Of a DNA stretch of 58,561 nt, positions 1-9,330 are shown piece after piece. The position numbers and the translations under genes were made by a program. Every line of letters begins with the position of its first letter. Position 1 is the stretch's first letter. The notes below the pieces were generated by a model. The model did not search any database. It saw only the letters and a list, made by a program, of their open reading frames with translations, and was not told where the DNA came from. Origin of the DNA: Halobacterium sp. CBA1126 (lineage in GTDB: Archaea; Halobacteriota; Halobacteria; Halobacteriales; Halobacteriaceae); NCBI RefSeq assembly GCF_009741975.1, contig NZ_WPCF01000004.1, positions 1 through 58,561 of the forward strand, written 5' to 3'.

Positions 1-759
1 GTCCGCGAGCACGTCACCGACCTCGAAGACCCGCCGTTCGACCCCGAGAACTTCGACGCGGGGTTCGTCTTTCCCGGACGACTGATGGAGGGCGGCGTCG
101 TGGACGCATTCCTCGACGTGCCGTGGGTGAACGACCGCGCGGCCGTGCTGCGCTCCCGGAACAAGGCCGGCGCGCTCGCGACGCTCGCGGACGCGGGCGT
201 GCCCGTGCCCGAGACGGTGTACGTCTCGAACCCCGCCGACGAGGACGACGTCCGGGCGGCCTTCGCGGCGTTCGACCCGCCCGTGGTGGTGAAGCCGAAC
301 TCGACGACGCGCGGCGTCGGCGTCACGAAAGTCCACGACGCCGACTCGCTGTCGGGCGTGACGGATTACCTCGAGCTGGTCCACGACTACCGCGCGACCG
401 GCGACAAGTCCTACCTCGTGCAGGAGTTCCTGCCGGACGCTGCGGACTACCGCGTGATGGTCCTCGACGGCGAGGTCGTCGGCGCCGTCCAGCGCACGGC
501 CCCGGACGGCTGGAAGCACAACGTCCACCGGGGCGCAGACGCGGCGGGCGTGGCGTTGCCCGAGGACCTCCGCGCGCTCGCGGTGGACGCCGCGGACGCG
601 CTGGACGTGCCGTTCCTCGGTGTTGATTTGCTCGTGAGCGGCGACCGGGCGGTCGTCAGCGAGACGAACGCGCGGCCGACCATCGACAGCGAGGAGAAGT
701 ACGACGCGGGGTTCTACGACCGGCTCGCGGCGCTCGTGGAACGGACCGCAGACCGGTAG
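1..759 (+). CDS. RimK-type ATP-grasp ligase family protein, 5' end outside window
   Basis: The reading frame is open from base 1, so the N-terminus lies outside the window; 252 codons are visible. A nucleotide-binding segment with VVVKPN followed by a Gly-rich loop (TTRGVGV) and a C-terminal metal-binding segment SETNARP are the hallmarks of the ATP-grasp fold as in RimK and LysX. These enzymes join a carboxylate to an amine through an acyl phosphate. The exact substrate cannot be told from sequence. It meets the convergent heat-shock gene with no spacer: its stop ends at 759 and the neighbour's stop begins at 760. Confidence 0.8.
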   Translation, partial: VREHVTDLEDPPFDPENFDAGFVFPGRLMEGGVVDAFLDVPWVNDRAAVLRSRNKAGALATLADAGVPVPETVYVSNPADEDDVRAAFAAFDPPVVVKPNSTTRGVGVTKVHDADSLSGVTDYLELVHDYRATGDKSYLVQEFLPDAADYRVMVLDGEVVGAVQRTAPDGWKHNVHRGADAAGVALPEDLRALAVDAADALDVPFLGVDLLVSGDRAVVSETNARPTIDSEEKYDAGFYDRLAALVERTADR

Positions 760-1143
760 CTACTGGACGTCGATGTTCGTCGACTCGCCGGTGCGCTCGA
801 ACGTGACCTCGAGGATGCCGTTGTTGTAGCTCGCCGAGCCCGAGCGCGGGTCGACGGGGCCGGGGAGGCTGATGCGTTCGTCGTACTCGCGGAGGTCGCT
901 GCTCGCGCTGACGGTGACGTGTTCGCCGTCGCACTGGACGGAGATGTCCTCCTTCTCGACGCCGGGGAGGTCGGCGATGACGCGGACCTCGTCGTCGGTC
1001 TCGTGGACGTCGACGTGGGTGTCCGTCGAGAAGCCGGACTGGTCGCCCTCGAACCCGTTCGTGCCGTCCATCATCTCGTCCATCATCCGCTCGATCTCGC
1101 GGAAGATGTCGTCGAATGGGTCGTCCCGGTCGTCGCGTCTCAT
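760..1143 (-). CDS. Hsp20/alpha-crystallin family small heat-shock protein
   Basis: This 127-residue protein has the usual small-Hsp layout. A short acidic, Met-rich N-terminal arm contains DDIFREIERMMDEMMDG. An alpha-crystallin domain follows, with the recognisable VRVIADLPGVEKEDISV strand region and a late GILEVTFER strand. A C-terminal I-x-V motif (NIDVQ) normally docks neighbouring subunits. The family works as an ATP-independent holdase for unfolding proteins in the cytoplasm. The first ATG is kept because it begins a compact family-length protein. It is convergent with the ATP-grasp gene and in the same direction as the GAPDH gene to its right. Confidence 0.88.
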   Translation of the reverse strand: MRRDDRDDPFDDIFREIERMMDEMMDGTNGFEGDQSGFSTDTHVDVHETDDEVRVIADLPGVEKEDISVQCDGEHVTVSASSDLREYDERISLPGPVDPRSGSASYNNGILEVTFERTGESTNIDVQ

Positions 1144-1186
1144 ACCCGAGCGTTAGGCGGCGCGCTGGAAAAGCGTTCGGACTGCC

Positions 1187-2194
1187 TCAGATGCCGAGGC
1201 TGTCGTTGGTCGTGGCGACCGACTCGGCGGCGTCGGCGCTGTCGGTGACCGCGCGGATTGCGTCGACGTTCTCGGGGACGACGTCGGACTCCTGGTGGAT
1301 GGCCTGGAAGCAGTAGAAGTCGCTGCCCTCCGTGGTGACCGACTCCCCCCAGAGGCAGTTCTCCCAGAGGTCGCCGCGCGGGCGGCCGCGGTCGAGCGCC
1401 CACTCCTTGAGCTGGCCGGTGCCCTCGATGCCGAGGTGTTCGTCGACGACCGTGATGCGGGACTGCTCGCCGAGGAGCTCGCGGACTTCCGCGGCGTCGG
1501 GTTCGGCGGCGAGCGTGACGTTGATGGCGTGCATGTGCATCAGCGTCGTCGGCACCTTCAGCCCGAGCGTGTCGATGTCGAGGTCGGGGAAGATGGTGTT
1601 GACGTCGGGGCCGTGGTGGCTCGGAATCGAGATGGGGTCCGGGAGCGCGTCGTTGATGGGGCCGCGATTCGGCTGGCTGGGGTCGCCGCCGCGGCGCACG
1701 AGCGTCGCGCGCACCTTCTCGACGCCGTACGCCTCGCGGAGCGGCGCGACGAGCCGGGAGAGCCCCGTGGTGTTACAGGAGACGACGCGGACGTGGTCGG
1801 CGTCGACGGCCTCCTCGTAGTTCGAGCGCGCGTTGAACGAGACGTCCGCGACGTCGGCGTCCTCGCCGCCCTGGTAGATGGCGGGCGTGTCGTACTCCTC
1901 GTAGAGCGCGCGGTTCTGCGCGCCCACGCCCGAGGGCGTGGCGTCCACGACGACGTCGCTCTGCGCGACGAGGTCGTCGACCAGCCCCGCGGTCTCGATG
2001 CCGGCCTCCGCGAACTTGTGCGAGCGGTCCTCGATGGCGGCGTAGAGGTCGTAGCCGCGGGCGAGGGCCTGTTCGGCCTCGTAGTTCGGGCTGGTCTTGG
2101 CGACGCCGACGACGTCCATGTCCGGCTGGTCGCGGACCGCGTCCGCGACGCGCTTCCCGATGGTGCCGTAGCCGTTGATGCCGACGCGAATCAT
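1187..2194 (-). CDS. gap: Type II glyceraldehyde-3-phosphate dehydrogenase (archaeal)
   Basis: This 335-residue enzyme oxidises glyceraldehyde 3-phosphate to 1,3-bisphosphoglycerate using NAD(P)+, in glycolysis and gluconeogenesis. The N-terminal Rossmann motif reads [10 protein letters not shown], and the catalytic Cys lies near residue 140 in VVSCNTTG, both typical of the archaeal type II family. [12 protein letters not shown] matches the conserved C-terminal catalytic domain. The frame stays open further upstream, but the ATG at 2194 (protein MIRVGING) is chosen because family members begin right before the Rossmann motif and the extra upstream residues are unlike them. Confidence 0.93.
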   Translation of the reverse strand: MIRVGINGYGTIGKRVADAVRDQPDMDVVGVAKTSPNYEAEQALARGYDLYAAIEDRSHKFAEAGIETAGLVDDLVAQSDVVVDATPSGVGAQNRALYEEYDTPAIYQGGEDADVADVSFNARSNYEEAVDADHVRVVSCNTTGLSRLVAPLREAYGVEKVRATLVRRGGDPSQPNRGPINDALPDPISIPSHHGPDVNTIFPDLDIDTLGLKVPTTLMHMHAINVTLAAEPDAAEVRELLGEQSRITVVDEHLGIEGTGQLKEWALDRGRPRGDLWENCLWGESVTTEGSDFYCFQAIHQESDVVPENVDAIRAVTDSADAAESVATTNDSLGI

Positions 2195-2315
2195 ACCAGA
2201 GACTGCCACGTCCCGGTGGTTAACCGTTTCGCAGCACCGATTTACCACGGCGCGAGTGAATCCGCGCAGCGGCGAAGCAACAAGACCTAACGCGGGGCCG
2301 CGAGAACGACCCAGT

Positions 2316-3260
2316 ATGACCGACCTGCGAGCGGCCGCCGAGACCGCGGTCGAACAGTGCCTCGGCCTCGAAGCCGGGGAGTCCTGCGTGATTGTGACCG
2401 ACGACGAGCGCCTGCCAATCGGCGAGGCGCTCTACGAGGTGGCCTGCGAGAGGACGGACGCGACGCTGCTGCGATACCCGCCGGGCGACCAGCACGGCGA
2501 GGAGCCGCCGAGCCCCGTCGCCGCCGCGATGAAGGACGCGGACGTGTTCCTCGCGCCGACGACGAAGAGCCTGAGTCACACGCGCGCTCGCGGCGCCGCC
2601 AACGACGCCGGCGCCCGCGGCGCTACCCTCCCCGGCATCACCGAGGACGTGTTCACCACGGGGCTTGACGCCGACTACGAGACCATCGCCCAGCACTGCG
2701 AGGACGTGCTCGCGCAAGTGGAGGGCGCCGACGAACTCCGTGTCACGACGCCCGCGGGCACGGACATCACCTTCGAGCCCGGCGAGCGGGAGTGGCGCGA
2801 CGACACCGGCATCGTCCACGAGCCCGGCGACTTCTCGAACCTCCCGGCGGGCGAGGTGTTCGTCTCCCCCGAGGACGCCAACGGGACGTACGTCGTCGAC
2901 GGCACGATGATGCCCCACGGCCTCCTCGCCGAGGACGAACAGCTCCGCTTCGAAGTCGAGGACGGCTACGTCACCGACATCTCCGATTCGGGCGTCCGCG
3001 AGCAGGTCGAGGCCGCCAGCGACCAGGTCGGCCGGGACGCCTACAACCTCGCGGAACTCGGCATCGGCACGAACGTCGCCGTCACCGACCTCGTGGGGAG
3101 CGTCCTCCTCGACGAGAAAGCCGCCGGCACCGTCCACATCGCCATCGGCGACGACGCCGGCATCGGCGGCGACACCGACGCGCCGCTGCACCTCGACGGC
3201 ATCGTCCGAGAGCCCACGGTCTACGCGGACGGTGAGGAAGTCGACCTGCCGCAAGCGTAG
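2316..3260 (+). CDS. Aminopeptidase, thermophilic (M29/AmpS-like) family
   Basis: The 314-residue product looks like the haloarchaeal branch of the leucyl aminopeptidase (aminopeptidase T, M29-like) family. These metal-dependent exopeptidases release N-terminal amino acids from peptides. Supporting segments are the Gly- and Asn-containing middle ([14 protein letters not shown]), the conserved [10 protein letters not shown] stretch and the C-terminal HLDGIV motif, where His and Asp act as likely metal ligands. The frame extends upstream, but the ATG at 2316 is preferred because the upstream part overlaps the divergent GAPDH promoter and lacks family similarity. The two genes are divergent with a 121-bp spacer. 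Confidence 0.8.
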   Translation: MTDLRAAAETAVEQCLGLEAGESCVIVTDDERLPIGEALYEVACERTDATLLRYPPGDQHGEEPPSPVAAAMKDADVFLAPTTKSLSHTRARGAANDAGARGATLPGITEDVFTTGLDADYETIAQHCEDVLAQVEGADELRVTTPAGTDITFEPGEREWRDDTGIVHEPGDFSNLPAGEVFVSPEDANGTYVVDGTMMPHGLLAEDEQLRFEVEDGYVTDISDSGVREQVEAASDQVGRDAYNLAELGIGTNVAVTDLVGSVLLDEKAAGTVHIAIGDDAGIGGDTDAPLHLDGIVREPTVYADGEEVDLPQA

Positions 3261-3380
3261 CGAGCGCGCGACCGTAGCCCGCCGGGGCTTTCGAGGAAAC
3301 GTCGCCGAAGCCAGCGACGGAGGAAAATAACTCTCGCCTCGAAACCCCAACTCCGCGGTCTTTTACGTACGGGGGCGCTA

Positions 3381-4049
3381 ATGAGCGCTATGAGCGAGAA
3401 CGTCGGGGAGCACGTCCCCTTCGAGTGTCCGTCGTGTTCGCAGGACCTCGAAACCGTCCACGAGGTACTCACCACCGGGGGCGGGAACGCGACCGTGAAG
3501 TGTACCGACTGCGGCCACGTCCACAAGGAGCCCATCGAGGAGGAGACCACCGTCGACGTCGACGTCATCGTCTCACAGGACGACGAGTCGTTCACCGGGA
3601 CCGTCGAGTTCGACCCGGAGGAGACCGTCTACGAGGGCGACGAGTTCGTCGTGGAGACCGAGGCGCTCATCGCGCAGGTGCGCGTGACGAGCATCGAAAC
3701 CGGGCCCGAGGACCGCACGACGCGCGCCGCGGCCGCGGACATCGACACGGTGTGGACGCGCGAGGTCGGGAACGTCAGCGTCGACGTCACCATCAACCCG
3801 AAGGAGGACAGCGAGGAGGGGAGCCGGAGCATCGAAGTCCACGTCCCCGGCGACTACGAGTTCGCAGTCGGGGAGACCGAGGAGTTCGGCGACGAGGCGT
3901 TCACGATTACGGGCATCCACGTCCGCGAGAACGCGATTGACAGCTACAAGTTCCCGAAGCTCGGGGACGACGGCGACGTGGTGTTCGCGAAGGACGTCAA
4001 GCGCGTCTACGGCGACGACGAGACCAGCGGCGCGTGGTCCCCGTGGTAG
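3381..4049 (+). CDS. HVO_0476-type haloarchaeal zinc-finger protein
   Basis: This 222-residue protein begins with a zinc ribbon (CPSC at residues 16-19 and CTDC at 41-44). An all-beta region follows with HVHKEPIEEE and a late segment (ITGIHVRENAIDSYKFP) that I recall from the uncharacterised haloarchaeal HVO_0476 family. The biochemical role is unknown. It is 15 bp upstream of the isoaspartyl methyltransferase gene in the same direction, so the two are probably co-transcribed. An alternative ATG lies three codons downstream at 3390. Confidence 0.8.
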   Translation: MSAMSENVGEHVPFECPSCSQDLETVHEVLTTGGGNATVKCTDCGHVHKEPIEEETTVDVDVIVSQDDESFTGTVEFDPEETVYEGDEFVVETEALIAQVRVTSIETGPEDRTTRAAAADIDTVWTREVGNVSVDVTINPKEDSEEGSRSIEVHVPGDYEFAVGETEEFGDEAFTITGIHVRENAIDSYKFPKLGDDGDVVFAKDVKRVYGDDETSGAWSPW

Positions 4050-4064
4050 CCTGACTCCGGACCG

Positions 4065-4715
4065 ATGACCGACGACACCGACGACTTCGAGCGCGAGCGC
4101 GACGCCCTCGCTGACGGGCTCGCCGCCCGCCCGAACGTCAGCGAGCGCGTCGCGGACGCGATTCGCGACGTGCCGCGGCACTGCTTCGTCCCCGAGTCCC
4201 GCCGGCACGCCGCCTACGACGACCGGCCGCTCCCCATCGGGAACGACCAGACGGTGAGCGCGCCGCACATGGTCGCCATCATGGCCACCGAGCTCGACCT
4301 CCGGCCGGGCGACCGCGTGCTCGAAATCGGGACCGGCTGCGGCTACCACGCCGCGGTCACCGCCGAACTCGTCGGCAGCGAGGCCGTCTTCTCCGTCGAG
4401 TACGTCGAATCGCTGGCCGAAACAGCCCGGGAGAACCTCGATCGCGCGGGCTACGGTGACGTCTCCGTCCGGCAGGGCGACGGCCACGACGGCTGGCCCG
4501 AGCACGCGCCCTACGACGCCGCCTACCTGACGTGTGCCGCCCCCGAGTTCCCGGACGCGGTCGTCGAACAGGTGCGGGACGGCGGCCGGCTGGTCGCGCC
4601 CATCGGCGGCACCAGCCAGCGCCTCGTCTCCGCCGAGAAAGACGACGACGGTGGGTTGGTGGAGTCCGACGAGGGGGCGGTGCGGTTCGTGCGGATGCAG
4701 GGCGGCGATTCCTAA
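4065..4715 (+). CDS. pcm: Protein-L-isoaspartate O-methyltransferase
   Basis: This 216-residue enzyme transfers a methyl group from S-adenosylmethionine to isoaspartyl residues, starting repair of damaged proteins. It has the family-specific SAPHM segment near residue 66, the SAM-binding motif VLEIGTGCGYHAA near residue 84, and the post-motif Asp/Glu strand (SVEYVESLA). Its length is typical. It follows the zinc-finger gene by 15 bp. A second, frameshifted homologue lies at 6556-7286, so this strain carries at least one intact copy. Confidence 0.92.
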   Translation: MTDDTDDFERERDALADGLAARPNVSERVADAIRDVPRHCFVPESRRHAAYDDRPLPIGNDQTVSAPHMVAIMATELDLRPGDRVLEIGTGCGYHAAVTAELVGSEAVFSVEYVESLAETARENLDRAGYGDVSVRQGDGHDGWPEHAPYDAAYLTCAAPEFPDAVVEQVRDGGRLVAPIGGTSQRLVSAEKDDDGGLVESDEGAVRFVRMQGGDS

Positions 4716-4760
4716 TTCGGTGGCTAGACGACGGTAGTTTCTCCAGTTCCGGGCGCGGAC

Positions 4761-5228
4761 TCAGGGTCCGAGAAACTCGTTCAGTGTCCGGAATTCGTCG
4801 GGCGAGAGAATGACCTCGGTGGCGAACGCGTCGAACCGTTCGAAGTCGTCGTCGATGGTCAGGACCGTGTTCACCCCTTCGTCGGTCGCTACCTGGGCGT
4901 AGTACCCGTCCCAGCCGTCGACGTTGGCGTCACCCGCCCGGGAGAAGCCATCCCGAACGACGGCTTCGTGCATCCCGTCGTACCAGTGAATTCGTTTCGC
5001 GTCCATGAAATTTCGAAGGAGTCGAGACGCGTTCGCGTTCGAATGTCCGTAGTACGTCGTGAGCACAGTGTGTGCGCCGACCACGGCCGGATACGGGACG
5101 ACGGCGTCGATGTCGCCGGCGATGGCGTCCCGGACGTACGAGAGCGCAGCGTCCCGAACCGGCGTCTCCGTGTGTGCGAGGGCGATGACGCCGACGTCGA
5201 ACAGGTACGGGCCACCAGCGTCACTCAT
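4761..5228 (-). CDS. PIN-domain ribonuclease, VapC-like toxin
   Basis: The 155-residue protein has the acidic residues of a PIN nuclease: an N-terminal Asp in LFDVG, a central Asp pair in the DGWDGYYAQVA segment and a C-terminal DDDF cluster. VapC toxins cut RNA when not held by their antitoxin. The start overlaps the upstream AbrB-type gene by 8 bp, the usual antitoxin-first operon arrangement. The family is divergent, so the RNA target cannot be predicted. Confidence 0.82.
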   Translation of the reverse strand: MSDAGGPYLFDVGVIALAHTETPVRDAALSYVRDAIAGDIDAVVPYPAVVGAHTVLTTYYGHSNANASRLLRNFMDAKRIHWYDGMHEAVVRDGFSRAGDANVDGWDGYYAQVATDEGVNTVLTIDDDFERFDAFATEVILSPDEFRTLNEFLGP

Positions 5229-5505
5229 CCTGGCGGTTCCGTGCGCCCTCGCGAACAGCGTCTCGGTGCGTTCGAGCGACCGGGTCCGCGCCTTCGGTGC
5301 GTGGCTCCGTCCCCGCTCGCTCCGACGCCGCTTCCGCGACGAGTCGTTCCATGCGGCTGATGACGTCCGACGGGTCGTCTTCGGGTTCGACGACCGCCTT
5401 CCCGTCCTCCTCGCGGACCTCGACCTCGGTCCCGGGAGCGATACCGAGTCGCTCCCGCAGCTCCTGCGGGAGGACGATTCGCCCTTTCGAATCCACCGTC
5501 GTCAT
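5221..5505 (-). CDS. AbrB/SpoVT-type antitoxin
   Basis: This 94-residue protein starts MTTVDSKGRIVLPQELRERL, which is the swapped-hairpin AbrB DNA-binding fold used by many antitoxins. The C-terminal half is acidic and Arg-rich and probably wraps the toxin. The frame continues far upstream, but the ATG at 5505 is preferred because the fold begins there. A perfect 8-bp inverted repeat lies directly before this start (5506-5526) and probably serves as the autoregulatory operator. The gene overlaps the PIN gene by 8 bp. Confidence 0.85.
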   Translation of the reverse strand: MTTVDSKGRIVLPQELRERLGIAPGTEVEVREEDGKAVVEPEDDPSDVISRMERLVAEAASERAGTEPRTEGADPVARTHRDAVREGARNRQDE

Positions 5506-5526
5506 GTTCCCACATAGAGTGGGAAC
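5506..5526. promoter_or_regulatory. Inverted-repeat operator of the AbrB-PIN pair
   Basis: GTTCCCAC at 5506-5513 and GTGGGAAC at 5519-5526 form a perfect inverted repeat with a 5-bp spacer. It abuts the antitoxin ATG, the expected position for autorepression of a leaderless transcript. The regulatory role is inferred. Confidence 0.65.
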
Positions 5527-5623
5527 AAAGATAGTCGTTTTGGTCAGCCCACTGCCGACACCCGTCAGCCCGAATCCGAACCGCGTCGCTACTGTTATGC
5601 GCGGGGCGGCAGACGCTGTCCGT

Positions 5624-6534
5624 ATGGAGTACCGCGAGCTGTTGCTGTTGCGGGCGGCCCGGGAGACGGGCGTGCTGGACGCGCTCGTCTCGAACGCGTA
5701 CACGGTCGACGACGTCGCCCGCGAGGCGGGCGTGACCGAGCGCGCGGCGCGCATCACCGTCGACGCGCTGCTGGACATGGGCCTCCTCGAAGAGGTCGAA
5801 GAGGGCGTGGAGCCGACGAACCGGATGCTGGGGTTCGTGACGAAGACCGACGTGCGCTCCATCGGGCGGCTGCCGCATGCCCTCGACACCGTGGAGGCGC
5901 TGGTCGACCTCCCGGAGACGATGGAATCCGGCGAGGTCCCCGAGCGCTCGAGCACCTGGACGCGGAACCGCCTCGGCGCGCGGGCCGCCGAGGACGACGC
6001 CAGCGTGCGCGCGGCCGTCACTGCGGCCGTCCGAGAGCACCCGGACGCGGAGGACGTGCTCGTGGTCGCGGGCGGGCCGGGCCGGCACGCCGTCGAGTTC
6101 GCGCGGCGCGGGTTCGACGTGACGCTGCTGGACGACCCCGACGTCGTCGACGCGGTCGAGCCGCTGCTGGAGCGAGAGCGCGTCGACCTCGTCGCCGGCG
6201 ACCCCTTGGCGGGCGCGGACGGCGAGTTCGACGTCGTGTTCCACGCGGGCGTCGCCCGGGAGTACGGCCCGGACGACAACCGCCGCTGCTGGCTGCGGCC
6301 AGCGACGCCACCAGCGCGGACGGGCTCGCCATCCACGTCGACGCGTTCCGGGACGAGACGGTCGACGCTGGAGTGGCCGCGGAGCTGCTCGCGACGACCG
6401 AGCGCGGCGCCTGCTACGAGGAGGGCGCGGTCGGCGAGTGGTTCGCGGACGCCGGCTTCGCGGACGTCCGCGCGGGCGACGTCCCCGGGACCGAGTACCG
6501 GTTCGTCGCCGGCCGCAGGCGCGCCACTCAATAA
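5624..6534 (+). pseudogene. SAM-dependent methyltransferase with N-terminal winged helix, frameshifted
   Basis: The product starts MEYRELLLLRAARETG with a winged-helix dimerisation domain (VDDVAREAGVTERAARITVDALL), followed by a methyltransferase core (EDVLVVAGGPGRHAVEFARRGF). This is the domain order of O-methyltransferase-like proteins in haloarchaea. The reading frame is lost near 6285, and the rest of the protein (LAIHVDAFRDETVDAG and onwards) continues in the next frame to a stop at 6532-6534. One missing base explains it. A sequencing error and true decay cannot be told apart here. The substrate is unknown. Confidence 0.68.
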
Positions 6535-6555
6535 GCTGGCCCGCGAATCCCGGGT

Positions 6556-7286
6556 ATGGAGTTCGCGGCGTTCCGGGCGGACATGGTCGACAGCCTCCAG
6601 CACGACACGAAGGCCGCCGTCGACGCGGCGCGACCGCGCGAGCGATGCGGGAAGTGCCGCGCCACGAGTTCGTCGACGAGGACCGGCGGGCGTACACCGA
6701 CCAGTCGCTGGAACACCGCGGCACGCGCGTGCTCGCTCCGTCGACCGTAGGCCGGCTGGTGGACGCGCTCGCGCCCGAGGACGGCGACGACGTGCTCGTC
6801 GTCGGCGCGGGCGTCGGCTACACGGCCGCCGTACTCGCGGAGATCGTCGGCCCGGAGCGCGTCCACGCCGTCGACATCGACCGCCAAGTGGTCTACGACG
6901 CGCGGGCGAACCTCGCGGACGCCGGCTACGGCGACGTGCTCGTTGACTGCCGGGACGGCGCGCGCGGCTTCCCGGAGTACGCGCCGTTCGACCGCGTGCT
7001 CGTCGAGGCTGCCGCGGTCGACCCGCCCGCCGCGCTGCTCGACCAGCTCGCCGACGGCGGGCGATTGGTGTATCCGGAGGGCGCGACCGACCAGCGTCTC
7101 GTCGCCATCGAAGACCGGGAGACCGCCTCCGTGCACGGGCCGGTGGCGTTCGCGCCGCTGCTCGTCGACGGCGAGCAGGCGAGCGCCGTCGAGCGCAACC
7201 GGACGGTCCGCGAGGACCGCGAGCGCGCCGCCCAGGAGGCCCAGTCCCGGACGGGCTGGGAGCAGGACTGGATCGACTGGGACTAG
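6556..7286 (+). pseudogene. Second protein-L-isoaspartate O-methyltransferase-like gene, frameshifted
   Basis: The N-terminus (MEFAAFRADMVDSL) is in one frame and the remainder (AMREVPRHEFVDEDRR, then VLVVGAGVGYTAAVLAEIVG) is in the next, with the switch near 6628. One missing base would account for it. The rest matches the isoaspartyl methyltransferase fold: PRHEFV, the SAM motif, and a C-terminal segment (GGRLVYPEGATDQRLV) parallel to the intact gene at 4065. Haloarchaea often carry two such paralogues. It lies 21 bp after the frameshifted methyltransferase and was probably co-transcribed with it. Confidence 0.72.
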
Positions 7287-7747
7287 TCGCGGACGACCAG
7301 AATCTCGGTGTTCTCGCGGCGGTCGGCGTACTCCGACCCGGACGGCGGCTTCACGGAGATCTGGAGCGTCCCATCTGCTTGATTCGCGCCCAGCGTGGGC
7401 GTGATGTCCAGCGTCGCCGTGCCGTCGTCGCCCGTGGTCGCAGTGGCGACGCCGTCGAGGTCGGCGGTCCCCGGCTTGACGACGATTGTCGCGCCCGCGA
7501 CCGGGTCGCCGTCCGCGTCGACGGCAGTCACGTCGACGGACTGGTCGCCGGGCGTGACGACGTCGGGGTCGGGGCTGGCGTCGAGCTCGCTCACGGCGAG
7601 CGTGTCGACGCCCGAGACCATGCTGAGCATCACGCTGAGGACGGCGACGCCGACGACGAACGCGACGACGAGCCGGACGGGCAGGCCCTCGATGGCGCGC
7701 TCGTCGCGCGCGAACTGGTCGAGCCGGAGCAAGTGAGAGTCGAACAC
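7283..7747 (-). CDS. Membrane-anchored protein with one Ig-like domain
   Basis: The 154-residue protein has a short cytoplasmic N-terminus (LLRLDQFARDERAIEGLPVRL), one membrane helix (LVVAFVVGVAVLSVMLSMV) and an extracellular beta domain resembling bacterial-type Ig or carboxypeptidase-regulatory repeats (VDADGDPVAGATIVVKPG). The GTG at 7747 is chosen because the helix begins about 25 residues later and the upstream frame has no protein-like character. It is divergent from the ATPase gene at 7823. I recognise no specific family; it may be an envelope or pilin-like protein. Confidence 0.6.
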   Translation of the reverse strand: MFDSHLLRLDQFARDERAIEGLPVRLVVAFVVGVAVLSVMLSMVSGVDTLAVSELDASPDPDVVTPGDQSVDVTAVDADGDPVAGATIVVKPGTADLDGVATATTGDDGTATLDITPTLGANQADGTLQISVKPPSGSEYADRRENTEILVVRD

Positions 7748-7822
7748 GCCGCGGGTTGGTCCCGGCTCCGCATTTGAACCCTCGCACCGAGGTTCATCTG
7801 GGAAGCCGCGGACAACGCCGGT

Positions 7823-8836
7823 ATGGACGTACTCGGGTGTGAGGGGGACGGCGACGGTGAGGGCGACGCGTTCGGGCGCTTCGGCCGGTACCTCGCGACG
7901 GACCGGAGTCTCGGCGCGCGCGTCGGCGTGGACTTCGCGGGACCGCACGCCGGCGTCGTCGTGGGGAAGCGCGGCAGCGGGAAGTCGTACACGCTCGGCG
8001 TGCTCGCGGAGGGGCTGGCGGCGACCGCTGGCGTCGCGCCCGTGGTCGTCGACCCGATGGGCGCGTTCGGTGGCCTCGAAGCGGCGGGCGTGCCAGTCCT
8101 CGAGCCGCGGGTGCGAGCGGCCGCGCTGCCGCCGCGGGCGTGGTGCGAGCTGCTCGACGTGGCGCCGACGAGCGCTGCAGGGACGCTCGTCTGGCGGGCG
8201 GCCGCGGAGACGGCGACGCTGGACGCGATGCGCGCGTGGGTCGCAGACGCCGACGCTGGGGCTGCGGCGCGGCGGGCGGCCGCGAACCACCTCGCCCTCG
8301 CGGACTCGTGGGGGTGTTTCGCGCCCGACGCGCCGACCGCGGAGGACCTACTCGCCGACGGCGCAGTCCTCGACGGCACGGGCTTGGAGACGCCGGCGTT
8401 GCAGGCGGTCGTCGCGGCCGTCGCGTCGGGGTTGTACCGCGCGGCGCTGGACGGCATGGGGAGTCTCCCGTGGCTCCTCGTGGACGAGGCGCACGCGTGC
8501 GCGAGCGGTGCGGCCGCCGCTGCTGTGGATACGTTGTACACGCGCGGTCGTGCGCCCGGAGCGAGCGTCGTGCTCGCGACCCAGCGGCCGAGCGCGCTCC
8601 CGGAGACCGCGATATCGCAGTCGGACCTGGTGGTCGCGCATCGGCTCACGTCGCAGCGGGACGTGGACGCGTTGGCGGCGACGCGGCCGACGTACCTCTC
8701 GGGGTCGGTGGCAGCGGCGTTGCCGGCGCGGACCGGGGACGCGCTGGTCGTCGACGACGCAACCGAGACGGTGTGTACGGTGCGCGTGCGGGAGCGGCGG
8801 ACGGAGCATGAGGGTGGGGGCCGCGTGGCCGAGTGA
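7823..8836 (+). CDS. HerA/VirB4-superfamily ATP-binding protein
   Basis: The 337-residue protein has a Walker A motif GKRGSGKS at residues 48-55, a Walker B motif WLLVDEAH with Asp-Glu at 221-222, and a sensor-like segment VVLATQRPSALP. This matches the HerA/FtsK-type ATPases that move DNA or protein through a hexameric ring. It is shorter than HerA and lacks the HAS barrel, so a conventional HerA role with NurA is unlikely and no nurA is nearby. The start is set by the ATG before MDVLGCEGDG. The divergent neighbour is a membrane protein. Confidence 0.75.
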   Translation: MDVLGCEGDGDGEGDAFGRFGRYLATDRSLGARVGVDFAGPHAGVVVGKRGSGKSYTLGVLAEGLAATAGVAPVVVDPMGAFGGLEAAGVPVLEPRVRAAALPPRAWCELLDVAPTSAAGTLVWRAAAETATLDAMRAWVADADAGAAARRAAANHLALADSWGCFAPDAPTAEDLLADGAVLDGTGLETPALQAVVAAVASGLYRAALDGMGSLPWLLVDEAHACASGAAAAAVDTLYTRGRAPGASVVLATQRPSALPETAISQSDLVVAHRLTSQRDVDALAATRPTYLSGSVAAALPARTGDALVVDDATETVCTVRVRERRTEHEGGGRVAE

Positions 8837-9013
8837 AACGAGGCCACGGACTGAGCGAGCGCGGAGCGTAGCGATGCGCGAGCCGCGTCGTCGTCCGGAG
8901 GGAGACGACGGGCTGAGCGAGCGGCGAACGGAGTGAGCCGTGAGTCGCGTGGTCGACCGCAGGGAGAGCACGGTCCACGGGGCAGCGAGCGTCGTCTTCG
9001 AGGGTGAATCGAG

Positions 9014-9034
9014 TCGTGGAAACGTTTACCCAGT
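9014..9034 (+). promoter_or_regulatory. Upstream element of vapB copy 1
   Basis: TCGTGGAAACG followed by TTTACCCAGT lies 20 bp before the antitoxin ATG. Almost the same sequence, with one T-to-G change, is found at 9806-9826 at the same distance from the second antitoxin. It probably contains the promoter and/or antitoxin operator. Confidence 0.5.
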
Positions 9035-9054
9035 TACAGACGTAACTACATCGT

Positions 9055-9330
9055 ATGTCGAAGGCAGTGAAGGTCGACGAGGACGCGAAATCCCGGCTCG
9101 AAGAGCTCCAGGCCGAGATTCGTCTCGAAACGGGGCAGTCAGTCACCCAGCAGGAGTTGTTGTCGCGGCTCATCGACGACGCCTACGAATCCCGGGAGGC
9201 GGTCGTCGACTCGTTCCGGGAGTCGACAGTGCCGCTCTCCGAGGCGGAGAAAGAAGCGATGAGTCGTGGCCGGTTCAGTTCGGGCGTGGAGACTGACGAG
9301 GAGGACATCGACGAGATTCTGTACGGATGA
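9055..9330 (+). CDS. VapB-like ribbon-helix-helix antitoxin
   Basis: The 91-residue protein begins MSKAVKVDEDAKSRLEEL, a haloarchaeal VapB-type DNA-binding start, then SVTQQELLSRLIDDAYESRE. The acidic tail DEEDIDEILYG is probably the part that blocks the toxin. Its stop overlaps the toxin start (ATGA at 9327-9330), so both are translated from one message. The next antitoxin gene at 9847 is a close paralogue, showing local duplication of the module. Confidence 0.82.
   Translation: MSKAVKVDEDAKSRLEELQAEIRLETGQSVTQQELLSRLIDDAYESREAVVDSFRESTVPLSEAEKEAMSRGRFSSGVETDEEDIDEILYG

Noticed and set aside
1295-2290. Long plus-strand open frame opposite the GAPDH gene
   Set aside because: It is the antisense shadow of a highly conserved gene; composition is Val/Arg/Asp-rich without protein motifs, as expected in GC-rich DNA.
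7823-8836. HerA helicase with NurA partner
   Set aside because: Although the ATPase core is similar, the protein is too short, has no N-terminal barrel and no nurA or mre11-rad50 gene is nearby.
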